Source: Histomonas meleagridis (Eukaryota; Parabasalia; Tritrichomonadida; Dientamoebidae). Taken from it: DNA of 64,000 nt. Shown in pieces: positions 35,635 to 45,217 of the stretch. The notes under the pieces were generated by a model. That model was given only the letters and a program-made list of their open reading frames with translations, did not search any database and had not been told where the DNA came from. Made by a program: the position numbers and the translations under genes. The stretch is from the NCBI GenBank assembly GCA_020186115.1, contig WSYJ01000118.1:310001-374000 (forward strand), written 5' to 3'. Each line of letters starts with the position of its first letter. Positions within the stretch are counted from its first letter, which is position 1.

Positions 35635-37453
35635 CTCTCTATGAACATAATAAATATCTATAAAATTAGTTTAATTGATAAATTTTAGTTTACCATTTGA
35701 TATAACAGTATTGTTATTTCAATAGCAAAATAAAAAACAAAATTATGTTATTAATGAATTTTTATTTTTTATCATTTTCTTTGTTAAATTCAAGAATCGT
35801 TGTCCAATGTTTAAACATTTGAAGAATTTTCATTTATTTTAGATATTTTGTGAATATATTTATTTAATTTTTATTTTGTTTTTTGAGAAAACGATGTGAT
35901 ATATACGTTTTTTCTGAAACAAATATTGTTTATCATCAATATCAGTTACAAAAAAATTGTTGGTAAACTTGAAAAAGGTTATCACTCGTTTACAGGTTTT
36001 TCTTGGAAGTCTATATCGAACGGTATATTTTATAATTTCAATTAATTCTGATGATGCTATAGCTGTAGTATATAAATGTTACAGAATGTATGGGACTGCT
36101 TATACACTATATGAGAACTCAAATTAATGTTAAAGATTCTGATGCAGAAATATTAATACGTAAAATCAATACTAAAATGATAGCTTATGCTCGAAACACA
36201 ACAATAATGTCGTCATCCATTAGTAGTAATCATGAATCAATGATTTTATTATGATCATAAAAAACTGTATCACCATCAAATTTATATATTGATGAATTCT
36301 TGACTTCAAAATAATGATCATCATGTGATGCAGAATTCTGCAGGATAATAAAATTTCGATCGATATTTTAATGATACCAGCAATTTTATATCATAATCGA
36401 AGAAGTAAAAATAATGTGGCTTTATATTTCTAAATTTTCATCGATATCACAATCTTGGCATATGTATGAATCAGATTATCACTATGATAATCATTATTAT
36501 GTATAATATGCTGTGGATTATCATATAATTCATTAGCTGTTTATATAGATTTCTCTTTGATATTTACATTATAATTTAATTCATTTCGATTAGGATATCT
36601 TACTTCATAAGGAACAACACTAACATTCTGATGAAGATAGATATTGACAAAAATTGTATTATATGATGTCGGGATCATTATAATGATAATCATAATCATT
36701 CTTTTGAAATGTTTCCAATGATAGCTGATCATTTCAGTCAGCAAACGATTGATTCACATTCATTACGTAGGAATGATGAATATATCATCATTTTCGTTAA
36801 AGATAAAAATTTTTGATTATCGAATATATTCAGGACGAATTTCAATGCATTTTTTATCCATTACTTTTATCTAGTATTAGGCTTTAGATATTATTTGGAT
36901 AAATATCTTTATAAAATATATAAATTACTTCATCATTTATACCTAATACTCCTTTTCTTCTTAAGTCACATGTTTGTGAATTATGACTTCGTGAGTCACA
37001 CAAACTTTCCATTAATTTTCATTTTTTGACCACATAAAAGATTGTTTCGTCAGAAATATTTGAATAATAATGATTGGAGGATATGTAAATTTCTCGATAT
37101 TGACAACTGGATCATTGTCGATTTAGTTTCGAAAATCTCTTTTTTATTCAATTTATTTTAATGAATTCTTTTAATTTTTTCCCAATATTACTGACTGCTT
37201 CTTTATCACACATGTGTACCACCTATTTTTGCATGAAATTGGATTTCTTTCGTTTATATGTTGTAAAATCAATTTCCATTAACGAAGCTAAATCAGGTAA
37301 TGATTGTTTCGCAATGATCGAATTAACTAAGAACTTGCGATTCAATGGTTCCTGGCGTTCACTGTGATTTTAGCGATATTACCTCAGCATAAGAAGTTAT
37401 AGTTAAGATTCCTTCAAAAATTCCAATAAGTTATTGTCTTGATGTTATTTAAT
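35635..37453. other. Degraded element DNA with unrecognised coding-like scraps
   Basis: No nameable gene. The plus strand 36090-36254 (YMRTQINVKDSDAEILIRK) and the minus strand 36541-36680 (NVSVVPYEVRYPNRNELNYN) read like protein but are short and isolated. They are probably pieces of element genes. Confidence 0.3.
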
Positions 37454-38358
37454 ATGCGATATCATCCGAACTGAAGCAATAAGCTTTCAATCGAACAGAT
37501 GTCTTCATTGCAAAATCTTGTTATTGCGCCTGTATGCGACCATGAATCGTTAGTTGTCGGAAAAGCCGTAGTTGTAGGAGATTATTTATGGGACTTTGGA
37601 TTTAGAAATGTTAATGAATCAGTAAAGATCAATATTAAAGCAACAGCAGGAAGCGGAACAACAACTTATGCTTCAATGGATGCACCACAGCAATTTGTTC
37701 GCAAGAGTCAAGTTATAAATAACGTAAAAATTAAGCTTGCAACATATCTTTTGAGAAGGGATGTGTCAAATGCTCTTGCTGCAAAATTAATTCAAGTTGC
37801 GATGCTATTTTTAATTAACGTTTGTCAAGTAAGAGATTTCACACAACCACTCGGAAGTGATTCAACAAGTGCTCAAATATCATTTAACACGGCAGCAACA
37901 ATCGGATATAAACACTGCGATACTATGTTAACTGTATTCAGACAAAGTCAATATTCACGGACTTGATTTTTAAATCCAGATAAGATATAGTTTTAATATT
38001 GAAAGTAACATCTGTACGATAGAAGCTTATGAAATCGTTGATGACCTTAGAAATCTCAATATGCTTTTTGATGCTGTTAATATAGATGGAAGCCTTTTGA
38101 GTTCTTTAGCAAAAGATATTAAAACTTCTGTTCAACCTAATTATGAGAATACATATAATGCTTCAGGAGTTAATACTCGAACAAGAGCATGGCACGGTTA
38201 GGATTACAGTAATTTCTTCATTGAATTACCGCGCGATGAAGGTGAGGACTTCATAAATGAAATATCAACTACAGGTACCGTACAAGTTGAATTATTCGGA
38301 TTAGCTGATATTCGCGTCAAATCATCCGAAATATGCTCATTTCCTCCGTTTTGTTGAG
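37454..38358 (+). pseudogene. Maverick capsid-region protein, long copy
   Basis: From ATG 37454 (MRYHPN, then a TGA at 37472 that aligns with a CGA Arg codon in the 28022 copy). A 155-codon open frame from 37499 follows, with LQNLVIAPVCDHESLVVGK, IKLATYLLRRDVSNALAAKL and GSDSTSAQISFNTAATIGYK. After a single-base shift near 37955 coding continues (LRNLNMLFDAVNIDGSLLSS, NFFIELPRDEGEDFINEI) to TGA 38356, crossing one TAA and one TAG. It is beta-rich, as a capsid protein might be, but the fold is not something I can assert. It ends 40 nt from a convergent minus-strand frame. Confidence 0.5.
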
Positions 38359-38397
38359 CATTAGGAAAATAATTAAAAAAAAGGTTAAAATTAACCC

Positions 38398-38764
38398 TCA
38401 AAAAATAAATGGTACTCTTTGACACTCGACATCATAATTATTTGGTGAATCTTAACCATCAGCAATTGTAATATCACAATTACCTGGATTCCACATCGAA
38501 ATGAATCTATTTTTTGCGGTATTTTATATTGGTTCGTAAATCTTAACATTAATGTTTATGATAACATTAAATAATGATTATAAACCGAAACGTTTCGGAT
38601 TTAGAATTCTAAACATCTTTTGACGCACAGCAATGACATATTTATATATTACGCAATCATTAATGTAGGAATAAATATTTTTCATAAACTGTGATTGTAT
38701 CGTAAGTTTTGAATGTTTGATGTGATCGAGAATATCTAATGGAATCAGAGATTCTTTAATTCAA
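38398..38764 (-). pseudogene. Maverick protein fragment, minus strand, hidden by three TAA codons
   Basis: One frame of about 120 codons on the minus strand, ending at TGA 38398. It contains LIPLDILDHIKHSKLTIQSQ, VIYKYVIAVRQKMFRILNPK, NRFISMWNPGNCDITIADG and NNYDVECQRVPFIF. Three TAA codons interrupt it and there is no frameshift, which is why no long standard frame appears here. It converges on the capsid-region gene at 37454-38358. I do not recognise the family; the context suggests a structural protein of the element. Confidence 0.45.
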
Positions 38765-38812
38765 TAACAGTGAAAATAATATCTTATCACTTAAAAAATC
38801 TCAGTTCCTAAA

Positions 38813-39249
38813 AGTGATGTTTTATTATGCAATCGAGGATTCCTTGCAAGAGTTGGAACAAATTTAAATTATCGGAAACGAAGTCAAAGCCGAAACGTTA
38901 ATGTTGTAGTTAGTCTTTATGAACGCGTCTCGGTTTATTTTGATGTTAATGCAACAAAAAAAATAATCCTGATGTTATAAAAGGAAGTGTTGAAACAGCT
39001 GATAATACGTTAACTAATCTTGGACAAATAATTAATCACAAAGACTTATTGATTCAAGCGTTAATGTTGTGTTTGGATATAGTCGAAAATAATCCTCTGA
39101 TAGTTAATAAATATGTCATAGCAGAAGAAGACGAGTTAGTAAAATTAATTCAATTGTTATGTGATACACAAGGAGTTGAGTTAGTTATAGCAGATCGAGA
39201 AGCGGGTTGTTGTAGAAGCAGTTCATATGATAATGTATCGAATAATTAA
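38813..39249 (+). pseudogene. Maverick structural-region protein, frameshifted
   Basis: Plus-strand frame with LLCNRGFLARVGTNLNYRKR and VVSLYERVSVYFDVNATKK. A one-base loss in an A-run (about 38950) follows, then DNTLTNLGQIINHKDLLIQA and 66 open codons to TAA 39249. The IINHKDLLIQAL segment recurs at 12388-12468. The product is unknown. Confidence 0.4.
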
Positions 39250-39295
39250 AACATTAAATTTTTTAAAAATTAGGCTTATTTTTTATTTTGTTAGT

Positions 39296-39717
39296 TCAAC
39301 CGAAAAATAAGATTTATTTTTAACCAATAATAGGAATAATATACTTCAGAAATTGAACTTCTAATATGATTCATTTGATTATTATAATTATTTGATACAG
39401 ATCTCGCAAATTGTGAATAGGTAGAGTGTTCACTATGAGGTTTTACTGTATAAACATACCCATTTTAATCATATTTAATAACATATGGTGCAAATCCTTC
39501 GATATATTTGTTGACATTAGTCTATAATTTCTATTTAAAATTAAGTGGTTTTTTGATAAAAGATCCCCAACAACTATTCATCATAAATTTTTGTGTAGTA
39601 GCTAATTTATTATTATTTAATTTTTTAGCTTTCATTCTTAAATTATATAATATTTGTATAAGTTGTTTTACTTTGATATTTTCTCCTGTAAAATTACAGT
39701 TATCATCAGGTTAACCT
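39296..39717 (-). pseudogene. Maverick DNA polymerase B fragment 2
   Basis: Minus strand. It contains TGENIKVKQLIQILYNLRMK, FMMNSCWGSFIKKP (motif B) and TNVNKYIEGFAPYVIKYD, aligned over about 120 residues with the fragment at 30396-31241 (IRELIEKLYEARMKA, MNSCFGYPIQKP, KYIDEFAYYVLKY). Interruptions are two TAG and one TAA; there are no TGA codons or frameshifts. Only the region around motif B is present. Two diverged polymerase copies in opposite orientation argue for at least two Maverick insertions. Confidence 0.6.
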
Positions 39718-39928
39718 GCCTAGGTACACATTGATATTACAGAAAACATATAGACACCATTTGAATCTATATAATAATGTTTACCTGTTAACAGGTGTTA
39801 AATGTATTTGTTTTTATATGGTTTTTAGGGAATATACATTCATTTCGTATTTTATTAGCTAATAAAATATTGCTATATTACCTAATAACTCAAATACCCT
39901 CCAATACAATCATATTCGTACATGATTT

Positions 39929-40897
39929 TTAACATACAGCTCTCATCTCTGGATTAAAATCAGGCAAATCATCAAGATAGGGATCTTTATCTGAAACTAT
40001 GTTCTGATACAATATCAAATCATTCTGTCTTGGAGGAATAATTGTTGAATCATTTGTATTGTCTTTCAAATAATTATGGATGAAATCGTTTATATTACTT
40101 CCATCCATATGGATGAACATATATAGCATTTCATTGATTATGAGCTTAAAACCTTCATAGAGTTTATTAATTGTTTCGTAAGTTGTAACATTATTCCAGT
40201 ACTCAGCACATAAATCCTTTACTTCTTTGATATTTGTCGGATGATTTTGAGTAACATAATTGTCCATCAACTCCCAGACATTTTCGATTGGCAAAAGATC
40301 TGGTGAGTTATAAGGCCAATTGTTCAATAAGTTTATTCTCCGTTCAAACCATAAAATTGTTTGTGCTGATTTAGCACCGTCTTGCTGAATGATTCTTGGG
40401 TCGATATCTTCAATTTCAAGCACATAATTTTATCAAATTAAAACAATACTGCTCTGAGTCAATACTTATTAATAAGTATAATCGAAAAAATCAATTTTGT
40501 CTTATAATTAATATCGATTATACCAAAAACCATATGGTTCAGAAAAACTTTCCCCAGGAATTCGTAGGTTGTCTACAGTCATTTTAAAGAATTTAATACT
40601 CGAATAATTTAATACTCCAATAATTCGAGTATTATCTGCATTTATTTTTGTTGTACGTCCTCTTTTGGGTGCTGGTTCTCCAACAGACCATCCTGCTTTG
40701 ATACAACTAGCTAAAACATTTGAAATTGTATTTGGTGAAACACCTGCGAGTAATTGAATTCAATTTGAATTTGTTTATATGATAATCCCAGTATCCAAAG
40801 GCGATATATGCAATACCTCTCTGATTCACCTTGGAAAATACTATAGAAATGTTACTTTTGATAACGCTATTTCATGTGCAAATTGATCTTGTTCCAT
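39929..40897 (-). pseudogene. Tc1-like transposase, decayed
   Basis: From ATG 40897 on the minus strand a worn N-terminal region has an HTH-like stretch GVSPNTISNVL with KRGRTTK (about 40640-40745), then a broken middle. An open C-terminal part follows with RIIQQDGAKSAQTILWF (second Asp, Q-Q-D form) and WPYNSPDLLPIENVWELM, the WPxxSPDLNPIENxW block of Tc1 transposases. The first catalytic Asp region is not recognisable. Several frame changes occur between 40424 and 40890. Inactive. Confidence 0.65.
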
Positions 40898-41189
40898 GAC
40901 AAATTATAAACCGTTTCTATCGTACTACAACTTATTTAGCACCAGTTTATATTATTTAACAATAAACAGTTTATTAAAGGACTCTACGAGGCCTATTAAA
41001 AGATATCATTTTAAAAGTAATATTTGTTCGCATTACACTCTTTTGTATAGATATACCATTTGTAAAGTATTAATTCTTAATTAAATCTCTCCTATTTAAT
41101 CAATATCTTATAACGATAACATCGAAGGGCCCTGAAGCGAAGCCGTAAGGGGAGCCTGTAGATTATCTGCATTATAGATTATCTGTGTG
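40898..41189. other. No gene; GC-richer island at 41125-41160
   Basis: AT-rich except for a short patch with GAAGCGAAGCC and a GTGTGTGTGT run just left of the Maverick fragment. It may be element-end sequence. Confidence 0.35.
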
Positions 41190-41323
41190 TGTGTAGTATA
41201 TTCATAATTGCCAGATATAAAATCTTATATTTTCAAGCAGTCGTCGACTGCTTTATACCAGTCCTCTAAATTACCCGACATAGCATCTATTACATTTGGT
41301 TGTTGATTTTGCGGTGCATACAT
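41190..41323 (-). pseudogene. Maverick coiled-coil protein C-terminus, second copy
   Basis: From ATG 41323: NQQPNVIDAMSGNLEDWYKAV, then a TAA, then ISGNYEYTT. It matches the C-terminal domain of the coiled-coil gene at 18388-20162 (IQQPNVIDAMTGNFQDWY). Here the domain starts with its own Met, so in some elements it may be a separate small gene. It marks the right edge of the mobile-element zone, 100 bp from the host BAR-like gene. Confidence 0.55.
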
Positions 41324-41418
41324 TTTTAGAATATATAAAAATAATATAACGAAGGATTTATAAAATTTGTCGTGTAAGACACTTATATAATAATAATATA
41401 TTCAAAAATAATATAATC

Positions 41419-41691
41419 TTAATGTAAATGTTTTTCTTCTTCGTTGGATTTTTTCAAAAATTCATAATATTTATTAATCATATCAGAAATTGCTGTAATA
41501 TTACCTTCGCTGCCTTCAGATTTATATAGTTGATTGAATATATCGCTATATAATGGATTTTGCATTAAAGAGTTATTAAACATTCTTTCATTACTATTTA
41601 TTATTTGTAATAATTTGATTTCAAATTGCACATTTTTAAAAGTTTTAGCTAAAAAGAGAAGATTCAATGTCACGTTTAAACGTTTTATCAT
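41419..41691 (-). CDS. 90-residue helical ORF overlapping the BAR-like gene
   Basis: Its ATG overlaps the stop of the upstream gene as TAATG. It is a helical protein with LNLLFLAKTFKNVQFEIKLL and SDMINKYYEFLKKS, with coding-like composition. No family is recognised. Given the many single-base shifts in neighbouring host genes, it could be the true C-terminal tail of the BAR-like protein rather than a separate gene. Confidence 0.4.
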   Translation of the reverse strand: MIKRLNVTLNLLFLAKTFKNVQFEIKLLQIINSNERMFNNSLMQNPLYSDIFNQLYKSEGSEGNITAISDMINKYYEFLKKSNEEEKHLH

Positions 41692-42395
41692 TATTCGACT
41701 GGTTCATTCTTTAATTCCTGCAACTGGGTTTGAAGCATTTCAATCCTAGAATCATCGTAATTACGAATTTCTTTTCCTATGGATTCAATCTCATTACTAA
41801 TTTTAATCATTTCTCGGCAAGCATTTACTTTTGCCTTGGAGTACATTTCTAGTGAATCTAGTACCGTCAAAAAGAGCTGTTTCTTATATTCTTTCTCTTC
41901 TTTGGCTAGTAATGCTTCTCGTTCATCTGCTTTTGAAACATCAATTTGTTTTTGTTTGAGACACATATCATGCTCGTCTTGAGCTTTTTGCATTTCAGGG
42001 GTTCCAGGCTTCGTGGCTCTTAATTGTTCTAATTTGGCATTAGCTTTTTCCTCAGCCTTTGTTGTCTTATTTGCACGATCACGTATTGCTTGATAGTTTT
42101 TGCGCTTTGATTTTATGTCTTCGTTTAATGGTCTAAGTTTTGTAAGCTCGGTACGCATTTTTGGAATAACATCGGATGCGTCTTTTGAAAATTGTTCTAC
42201 CTTCCTGACTTTTTCATCTGCTCTGAATACAGGGTCTTGAATTTGTTGATCTGGTTGTTTACGTGCAAATTCGGTAAATACTTTTCCATGAGCAAGCCCA
42301 AAATAGTTATGTTTTTTGCCAGATGCAATAAAAGAAGATTCAATTGCGTTATCCATGTTGTGCCATTCTGGAAAAGCTCTTAAGCTGTTGAACAT
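41691..42395 (-). CDS. BAR-domain-like coiled-coil protein
   Basis: 234 codons from ATG 42395. After a short N-terminus with NAIESSFIASGKKHNYFG the protein is almost wholly helical and charged: KVRKVEQFSKDASDVIPKM, then a central NKTTKAEEKANAKLEQL hairpin region, then LDSLEMYSKAKVNACREMIK. The three-helix layout and the short N-terminal amphipathic part resemble BAR/arfaptin-like membrane-curving proteins, which dimerise on curved membranes in endocytosis or vesicle traffic. This is fold inference, not a motif match. It is divergent from the Sel1 gene, with a 380-bp shared promoter region, and uses CAR for all Gln, like the other host genes. Confidence 0.5.
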   Translation of the reverse strand: MFNSLRAFPEWHNMDNAIESSFIASGKKHNYFGLAHGKVFTEFARKQPDQQIQDPVFRADEKVRKVEQFSKDASDVIPKMRTELTKLRPLNEDIKSKRKNYQAIRDRANKTTKAEEKANAKLEQLRATKPGTPEMQKAQDEHDMCLKQKQIDVSKADEREALLAKEEKEYKKQLFLTVLDSLEMYSKAKVNACREMIKISNEIESIGKEIRNYDDSRIEMLQTQLQELKNEPVE

Positions 42396-42775
42396 AGAGC
42401 AGATTGACTTGTAAACCTCTTATTGTCATAAAGTATTTAAATTTCCCATTGACTTTTGAATTTTGAGAACAATGGTTAAAATGTAAAAGGGCATGTTTCT
42501 TAGGGTTATCTTGATATGTCTAGTTTAAACTCATTACTTAATTAATATATTAAGACCTTGTATTTTAATTTTAAACATCAAACTAATAAAATATTTTTTG
42601 TTTATTATAAAATTTTGAAATTAAATACAATTTCAATATTTAAATAATTTGCATATTTTTTTTTCGATGGAGCGGTGTTGGATAATTTTTGTCAAGACAA
42701 TTGTGATCAATTGATCTTTTTTCCACTTGTTTCTTACTGGTGTTTTGTTGAAACGGTTAGAAAATCGGCTGGTCA
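42396..42775. promoter_or_regulatory. Divergent intergenic region between BAR-like and Sel1 genes
   Basis: 380 bp between two diverging ATGs. Both starts are preceded at short distance by a TCA-containing sequence (GTCAATCTG on the minus side, GGTCAATG at 42772), loosely like the trichomonad initiator TCA(Y)(W). The match is weak. Confidence 0.3.
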
Positions 42776-44938
42776 ATGCTTAAAGCAAATTCTTCTTTAA
42801 AAAGATCATTTACGAGGATCAACTTCAAAGATGTTTCTTTTTTAAGCATACCAATTTTCACAAATAACAAAATTTCATCATTTAACCATGTTCGTTATTT
42901 TTCAAAATCCATAAAATCACAAGATCGCAATTGCAACAACAAAAATAGTCAAGATAACATTGAAGAACTAAGGAAAAAAGCTGACGCTGGTGATATTAAA
43001 GCGCAATATTTAGTTGGAAAAAAGTATTACGATCAAAGAAAATATAATGAAGCTGCTAAGTACTTTAAGCTAGGTACCGACCAAAAAGATCTCGAATGTA
43101 CAAATTCCTATGCAATATGTCTCATAATGGGTGATGGTGTTAAGCAAGATTTTGATATGGCAGCAAAATTATTTAAAGAATGCTCTGACAAAGGACACAA
43201 GGAGAGTCAGTTTTTCCTTGGTTTTTGTTATCAAGTTGGTAAAGGTGTTCCTCTTGATCTTGAAGCTGCCACTAAATATTACAAAATGTCAGCAGACCAA
43301 GGTTATGTTGATGCCATTTCAGTTTATGCAGCATGCCTTGCACGTGGTCAAGGAGTTAAAGCCAATAAAGAAGAAGCAGCTAAGTACTTCAAAAAAGCAG
43401 CCGATATGGGGCACCCTCAATCCCAATATTACTATGGTGTTCTCTGTCAAAACGGTGATGGGGTACCCTGTGACCAGCAAACAGCAATAAAATATTTTAA
43501 ACTTGCTGCAGATCAAAAAAATGTTGATGCACAATATACTTATGCCTGTATTCTTGCAACTGGTAATGGTATTGCACGAAATCCCACTGAAGCTACTCGT
43601 TATTTTGGACTTGCAGCATCTTCTGGACATCCTGATGCATCATTCAATTATGCTATTGCTTTGATTAATGGTCAAGGAATTGAGAAAAATGAAAAAGATG
43701 CAGTAAAATATTTCAAGCGCGCTGCTGACTTTGGTAATGTTCAAGCAATGTATTCATATGGAATGATCATGGCTGAAGGTACTAAAGATATTCAACCAGA
43801 CATTCAAAAAGCAGTTGAATATCTTAAGAAAGCAGCAGACAAAGATCATCCTGAAGCATGTAATTCATATGGTGAACTTTTAGCATCTGGTAATGGTGTT
43901 AAAAAGAATCAAGAAGAAGCTGAGAAATATTTTAAGAAATCTGCTGACCTTAATTCTATTGCTGGTATTACGAATTATTCTAATTGTTTATTTGAGAAGA
44001 AACATTATTCTGAGTGTGCTGCATATCTTAAGCGAGGATCAGAACTTGGAGATCCACGTCTTCAATATAACTATTCTCTTTGCTTTAAAAATGGCTATGG
44101 TGTCGTCAAAGATGAAGCAAAAGCTCTTGAATATATGAAAAAGGCAGCTGATTCAGGCTTTACAACAGCTCAAAACGATTATGCTGTTTCTCTAATGAAT
44201 ACTAATCCAACAGAATCCATTAAATACTTCAAAAAAGCATCCGATAAAGGTGATGTTGTTGCAAACTTTAATTTAGCACTTATATATTCACGTGGTGATG
44301 GTGTTCCAATTGACAAAAAGAAAGCATATGAATATATGAAAATGGCAGCTGATAAAAGTCATGCAGAAGCAATTCTTCAATGTGCAATATGGTCTATGGA
44401 TGGATATTTAGGTGAACCAAATTATGATGAAGCTTTCAAATATGCAAGTCTTGGCGCAAATATGGGAAATAGTGTTTGTCAATTCATTTTAGGTAATATG
44501 TATTTTAATGGAATAGGAATTAAAAAGAATTTAAGTGAAGCTGTTAAATATTATAAAATGGCTTCTGATCAAGGTCAACCAGATGCTATGTATAATTATG
44601 CTTATTTCTTATATTCCGGATTTGAAGTTAAAAAAGATGATAAGGAATCTGCAAGATTAATAAAGAAAGCAGCTGAAATGGGACATACAATGGCTATGGG
44701 TACATACGCATATTACTTAAAAGAAGGTATAGGTATGGAAAAAAATGAGAAAGAAGCATTTAAATATATGAAAATGGCAGCTGATAATGGAGAACCTGAT
44801 GCTATTTATAATTTGGCTCTTTATTATTTTAATGGAATTGGAACTAAACCTGACCAAGAAAAAGCTGTCGAATATATGAAAAAGGCAGCTGAAGCGGGTC
44901 AACCTGATGCAAAAAAAGCATTAGAAACAAATAAATAA
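42776..44938 (+). CDS. Sel1-repeat protein, about 18 repeats, 720 aa
   Basis: An intact gene. After about 70 residues it is a regular array of about 18 Sel1-like repeats of 36 residues (examples AAKYFKKAADMGHPQSQYYY and EAVKYYKMASDQGQPDAMYN). Each pairs two helices into a TPR-like superhelix used as a protein-binding scaffold (SEL1/Hrd3-type and bacterial Sel1 proteins). The N-terminus MLKANSSLKRSFTR begins Met-Leu with Ser and basic residues and no acids, similar to hydrogenosomal presequences of trichomonads. A later RYFSKS could be a cleavage region. Targeting is a suggestion only. There is no kinase domain or membrane segment. It ends with TAA. Confidence 0.85.
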   Translation: MLKANSSLKRSFTRINFKDVSFLSIPIFTNNKISSFNHVRYFSKSIKSQDRNCNNKNSQDNIEELRKKADAGDIKAQYLVGKKYYDQRKYNEAAKYFKLGTDQKDLECTNSYAICLIMGDGVKQDFDMAAKLFKECSDKGHKESQFFLGFCYQVGKGVPLDLEAATKYYKMSADQGYVDAISVYAACLARGQGVKANKEEAAKYFKKAADMGHPQSQYYYGVLCQNGDGVPCDQQTAIKYFKLAADQKNVDAQYTYACILATGNGIARNPTEATRYFGLAASSGHPDASFNYAIALINGQGIEKNEKDAVKYFKRAADFGNVQAMYSYGMIMAEGTKDIQPDIQKAVEYLKKAADKDHPEACNSYGELLASGNGVKKNQEEAEKYFKKSADLNSIAGITNYSNCLFEKKHYSECAAYLKRGSELGDPRLQYNYSLCFKNGYGVVKDEAKALEYMKKAADSGFTTAQNDYAVSLMNTNPTESIKYFKKASDKGDVVANFNLALIYSRGDGVPIDKKKAYEYMKMAADKSHAEAILQCAIWSMDGYLGEPNYDEAFKYASLGANMGNSVCQFILGNMYFNGIGIKKNLSEAVKYYKMASDQGQPDAMYNYAYFLYSGFEVKKDDKESARLIKKAAEMGHTMAMGTYAYYLKEGIGMEKNEKEAFKYMKMAADNGEPDAIYNLALYYFNGIGTKPDQEKAVEYMKKAAEAGQPDAKKALETNK

Positions 44939-45183
44939 AATAATTTATATAAATATTTTTATGTTAAAAGAAAATGTTGTTATTTTAAAATGATTGAGTG
45001 TTAATCAGCTGATTATTAAAAATTTAATTTTATTGAATAAAGTTAATATAATTAAAAATAAAATGAGATGGTCATATGATTATTTCTATTTTCAATTTGC
45101 ATTCTTAATTCATATTTTTAAAATGAGAAAGAAAAAAAAAATTTGAGTCCGTTTATTTGATAACGTTCTCTTTTTCATCAAAT

Positions 45184-45188
45184 TCATA
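45184..45188 (+). promoter_or_regulatory. Candidate initiator (TCATA) upstream of the helicase
   Basis: TTCATAAG lies about 30 nt upstream of the helicase ATG and fits the trichomonad Inr pattern TCA(Y)(W). In such AT-rich DNA a chance match is likely. Confidence 0.25.
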
Positions 45189-45217
45189 AGACCACAAAAA
45201 CAATTTAATTAAAAATT

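Noticed and set aside
43319-43630. Cys/Ser-rich minus-strand frame inside the Sel1 gene
   Set aside because: It is the antisense shadow of a strongly supported repeat protein.
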